Shown one piece after another: positions 33,423-35,674 of a stretch of DNA of 35,674 nt. The DNA comes from an uncultured Prevotellaceae bacterium (GTDB taxonomy: Bacteria > Bacteroidota > Bacteroidia > Bacteroidales > Bacteroidaceae). The notes under the pieces are model-generated. The model was not told the origin of the DNA, did no database searches, and saw nothing but the letters and a program-made list of their open reading frames with translations. The stretch spans positions 1 through 35,674 of the forward strand of contig CACYKX010000011.1 of assembly GCA_902775075.1 (NCBI GenBank), in the 5' to 3' direction. Within the stretch, counting starts at the first letter, position 1, and each line of letters opens with the position of its first letter. The position numbers and the translations under genes are program-made.

Positions 33423-35674
33423 ATGGATAAATTGTTTCTTTTAGACGCATATGCGCTAATTTACCGGTCATATTATGCTCTTATCAGGAATCCAAGAATC
33501 AATTCAAAAGGATTCAATACATCCGCAATTGTAGGTTTTTGCAACACATTAAACGAGATATTAACAAAAGAGAAACCTAATTATATAGGAGTCGCATTTG
33601 ATCATGGAAAAACATTCCGTCACAAAGTTTTCCCTGAATATAAAGCACAAAGAGAGGAAACCCCAGAAGATATAAAAGCAGCTATACCTATTATAAAAGA
33701 TATACTGAAAGCATATAAGATACCTATTCTACAAGTAGATGGCTATGAGGCTGACGATATCATCGGAACCGTAGCAACTATAACTGGAAAATTAGGTATC
33801 GAAACATATATGCTAACTCCCGATAAAGATTATGGTCAACTCGTAAAACCAAATGTTTATATGTATCGTCCACAACACGGAGGTGGGTATGAGATTTTAG
33901 GTGAAAAAGAAATCATCGAAAAATATGGTATAGGGTCATCAAAACAAGTCATCGATCTACTTGCCTTGATGGGAGATAGCGCAGACAACTATCCAGGATG
34001 TCCTGGTGTCGGCGAAAAGACTGCCACCAAATTGATTAATCAATTTGGTTCGGTCGAAGGTCTGCTTGCAAATACCGACAAGTTGAAAGGAAAAATGAAA
34101 GAAAAAGTCGAAAAGGCAACAGAAGATATCAAGATGAGCTATTTTCTCGCAACCATCAAAACAGATATCCCTTTAGAACAATTTAAAATTGATGACCTGA
34201 AAGTTGAAGAGCCTGATGAAGAAAAATTAGATAAAATCTTTACCGAATTAGAATTCAAGTCTTTCAAAAGCAAAATACTTAAAAAAAGCAAAAATAAGCA
34301 AAAAGACAATAATCAGCAACTTGATCTCTTTTCCGAATTTACGGACGATCGACAAGGAGACATCGAAAATTCAAGCTATGAGAGCCTTAAAACCACACCT
34401 CACGAATACAAACTTGTTGATAATCAGGAAGATATAAACAAACTTTATGACTTTTTATTAACAAAAGAAATTCTCAGTCTAGACACAGAGACAACATCAA
34501 CCCACCCTGTTGATGCAGAATTGGTAGGTTTGAGTTTTTCCGTAGAAGAAAATAAGGCTTTCTATATTCCCATTCCATCAAAATACAAAGATGCTATAGA
34601 AATCATTAATAAGTTCAAACCTATATATGAAAATGAGAAAATTTTAAAGATTGGACAAAATATCAAATACGACTACGAAGTTCTCAAAAAATATGGAGTT
34701 GAGATAAAAGGTAAAATGTTTGATACCATGATTGCCCATTATCTTATCCAACCAGAACTCCATCATAATATGGACTACATGGCCGAGGTATATTTAAAAT
34801 ACCAGACTATCCATATCGAAGAACTTATAGGACCAAAAGGAAAGAATCAGAAGAATATGCGTGACCTCGACCCAAAAGAGATTTATGAATATGCTTCTGA
34901 AGATGCCGATGTCACTCTCAAACTCTATCATGTTTTAGAGCCAAAACTAAAAGAAGTGAATGCTGAGCATTTATTCTGGAACATTGAGATGCCATTAGTA
35001 CCTGTATTAGCTGATATGGAATTAAACGGAGTATGCTTAGATACTGATGCTCTAAAGGAGACTTCAAAGATTTTCAACAAACGAATGGCTAAATACGAAC
35101 AAGAAATCTATGAAGAAGCTGGAGAAACATTCAACATATCAAGTCCAAAACAAGTAGGCGAAATTCTGTTCGGTAAAATGAAGATCATAGAAAAACCGAA
35201 AAAGACTAAAACCGGACAGTACGTCACTTCAGAAGAAGTACTACAAACTCTTCGATCTAAAAATAAGATCGTTGATAACATACTAAACTATAGAGGATTA
35301 AAGAAGTTGTTGAATACCTATATCGACAACCTCCCTACTCTTATCAATCCCCAAACAGGTCACATACATACATCTTTCAACCAGGCATTAACAGCTACAG
35401 GAAGATTGAGTTCAAGTGATCCAAACCTCCAGAACATACCTATTCGTTCAGAAGACGGAAAAGAAATTAGAAAATGCTTTATTCCTGAATACGGATGTTT
35501 ATTCTTTTCAGCAGATTACAGTCAGATAGAGCTACGCATTATGGCTCATCTCTCTGGAGATGAAAATATGATAGAGGCCTTTAAGGAAGGGTTCGACATC
35601 CATAAGACGACAGCAGCAAGAATATGGAAGAAGCCAATCGAAGAAGTTAGCGATAGCGAAAGAAAGAAGGCCAA
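33423..35674 (+). CDS. polA: DNA polymerase I (partial, C-terminus beyond window)
   Basis: The first 750 residues of DNA polymerase I, used in lagging-strand maturation and repair. The 5' nuclease domain shows FLLDAYALIYRSYYAL, DGYEADDIIGT, TPDKDYGQLV and GDSADNYPGCPGVGEKTA. The 3'-5' exonuclease domain has LSLDTETTSTHP (Exo I), GQNIKYDYEVL and YASEDADVTL, so proofreading looks active, unlike in Bacillus or Thermus enzymes. The polymerase domain includes TATGRLSSSDPNLQNIP and motif A FSADYSQIELRIMAHLSGD. The right edge cuts it before the O-helix. It is divergent from the polyprenyl synthase gene; ATG 33423 follows an A-rich leader without a Shine-Dalgarno sequence. Confidence 0.97.
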   Translation, partial: MDKLFLLDAYALIYRSYYALIRNPRINSKGFNTSAIVGFCNTLNEILTKEKPNYIGVAFDHGKTFRHKVFPEYKAQREETPEDIKAAIPIIKDILKAYKIPILQVDGYEADDIIGTVATITGKLGIETYMLTPDKDYGQLVKPNVYMYRPQHGGGYEILGEKEIIEKYGIGSSKQVIDLLALMGDSADNYPGCPGVGEKTATKLINQFGSVEGLLANTDKLKGKMKEKVEKATEDIKMSYFLATIKTDIPLEQFKIDDLKVEEPDEEKLDKIFTELEFKSFKSKILKKSKNKQKDNNQQLDLFSEFTDDRQGDIENSSYESLKTTPHEYKLVDNQEDINKLYDFLLTKEILSLDTETTSTHPVDAELVGLSFSVEENKAFYIPIPSKYKDAIEIINKFKPIYENEKILKIGQNIKYDYEVLKKYGVEIKGKMFDTMIAHYLIQPELHHNMDYMAEVYLKYQTIHIEELIGPKGKNQKNMRDLDPKEIYEYASEDADVTLKLYHVLEPKLKEVNAEHLFWNIEMPLVPVLADMELNGVCLDTDALKETSKIFNKRMAKYEQEIYEEAGETFNISSPKQVGEILFGKMKIIEKPKKTKTGQYVTSEEVLQTLRSKNKIVDNILNYRGLKKLLNTYIDNLPTLINPQTGHIHTSFNQALTATGRLSSSDPNLQNIPIRSEDGKEIRKCFIPEYGCLFFSADYSQIELRIMAHLSGDENMIEAFKEGFDIHKTTAARIWKKPIEEVSDSERKKA

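Overview
The window looks like chromosomal core sequence from a member of the Bacteroidales, most like a Prevotella/Segatella-type organism (inference). Three things point there. Many genes are preceded by the Bacteroidota sigma-factor promoter (TTTG, 19-20 bases, TAnnTTTG), and classical Shine-Dalgarno sequences are rare. Several families are typical of this phylum: a DUF2851 protein, a WbqC-like protein, a large two-membrane-segment signal peptidase I, a VanX-like lipoprotein, and a frdCAB-type fumarate reductase. I saw no rRNA, tRNA, CRISPR array, insertion sequence or prophage.

Layout. 1-819: start of a PfkB sugar kinase (-), cut by the window edge, divergent from an M16 zinc protease (+). 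2126-5420: a tight minus-strand operon dapB, lepB, a degenerate signal-peptidase paralogue and a wbqC-like gene. 5540-8416: a plus-strand operon of DUF2851, hotdog thioesterase and dprA, ended by a bidirectional terminator. 8483-10462: an OPT-family oligopeptide transporter (-). 10584-11588: a tRNA dihydrouridine synthase (+). 11670-11783: a possible overlooked 37-residue gene (-) with its own promoter box and terminator. 11871-12860: a bile-acid/sodium-symporter-type carrier (-). 12861-13345: a gene-free stretch holding an unusual array of alternating inverted 9-bp arms. 13346-15270: ruvB, coaD, ybeY (+). 15374-20137: minus-strand operon of an acetyltransferase-like protein, parE and a C-terminal processing protease. 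20258-22199: minus-strand pair of a VanX-like lipoprotein and a THUMP-like methyltransferase. 22312-25755: frdC-frdA-frdB (-).

From about 25.9 kb the dominant coding strand flips to plus: mnmG, apt, uvrC, dtd, a MazG-like pyrophosphohydrolase, deoC and polA (cut by the right edge), with only a polyprenyl diphosphate synthase on minus. Two parS-like sites, one a perfect match to the consensus ParB site and one differing at its outermost base, flank apt at 27.9 and 28.6 kb. Together with mnmG (gidA) and the strand switch, they suggest that the window lies in the origin-proximal, ParB-bound part of the chromosome (inference).

Most genes are housekeeping: DNA repair and recombination (ruvB, uvrC, polA, dprA), chromosome topology (parE), tRNA quality and modification (mnmG, dus, dtd), cofactor and cell-wall precursor synthesis (coaD, dapB, polyprenyl synthase), protein export (lepB) and anaerobic respiration (frdCAB). 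I found no obvious new multi-gene system. The items most worth a second look are the inverted-arm array before ruvB, the two parS sites, the hidden 37-residue gene, the catalytically degenerate signal peptidase, and promoters that imply leaderless mRNAs.
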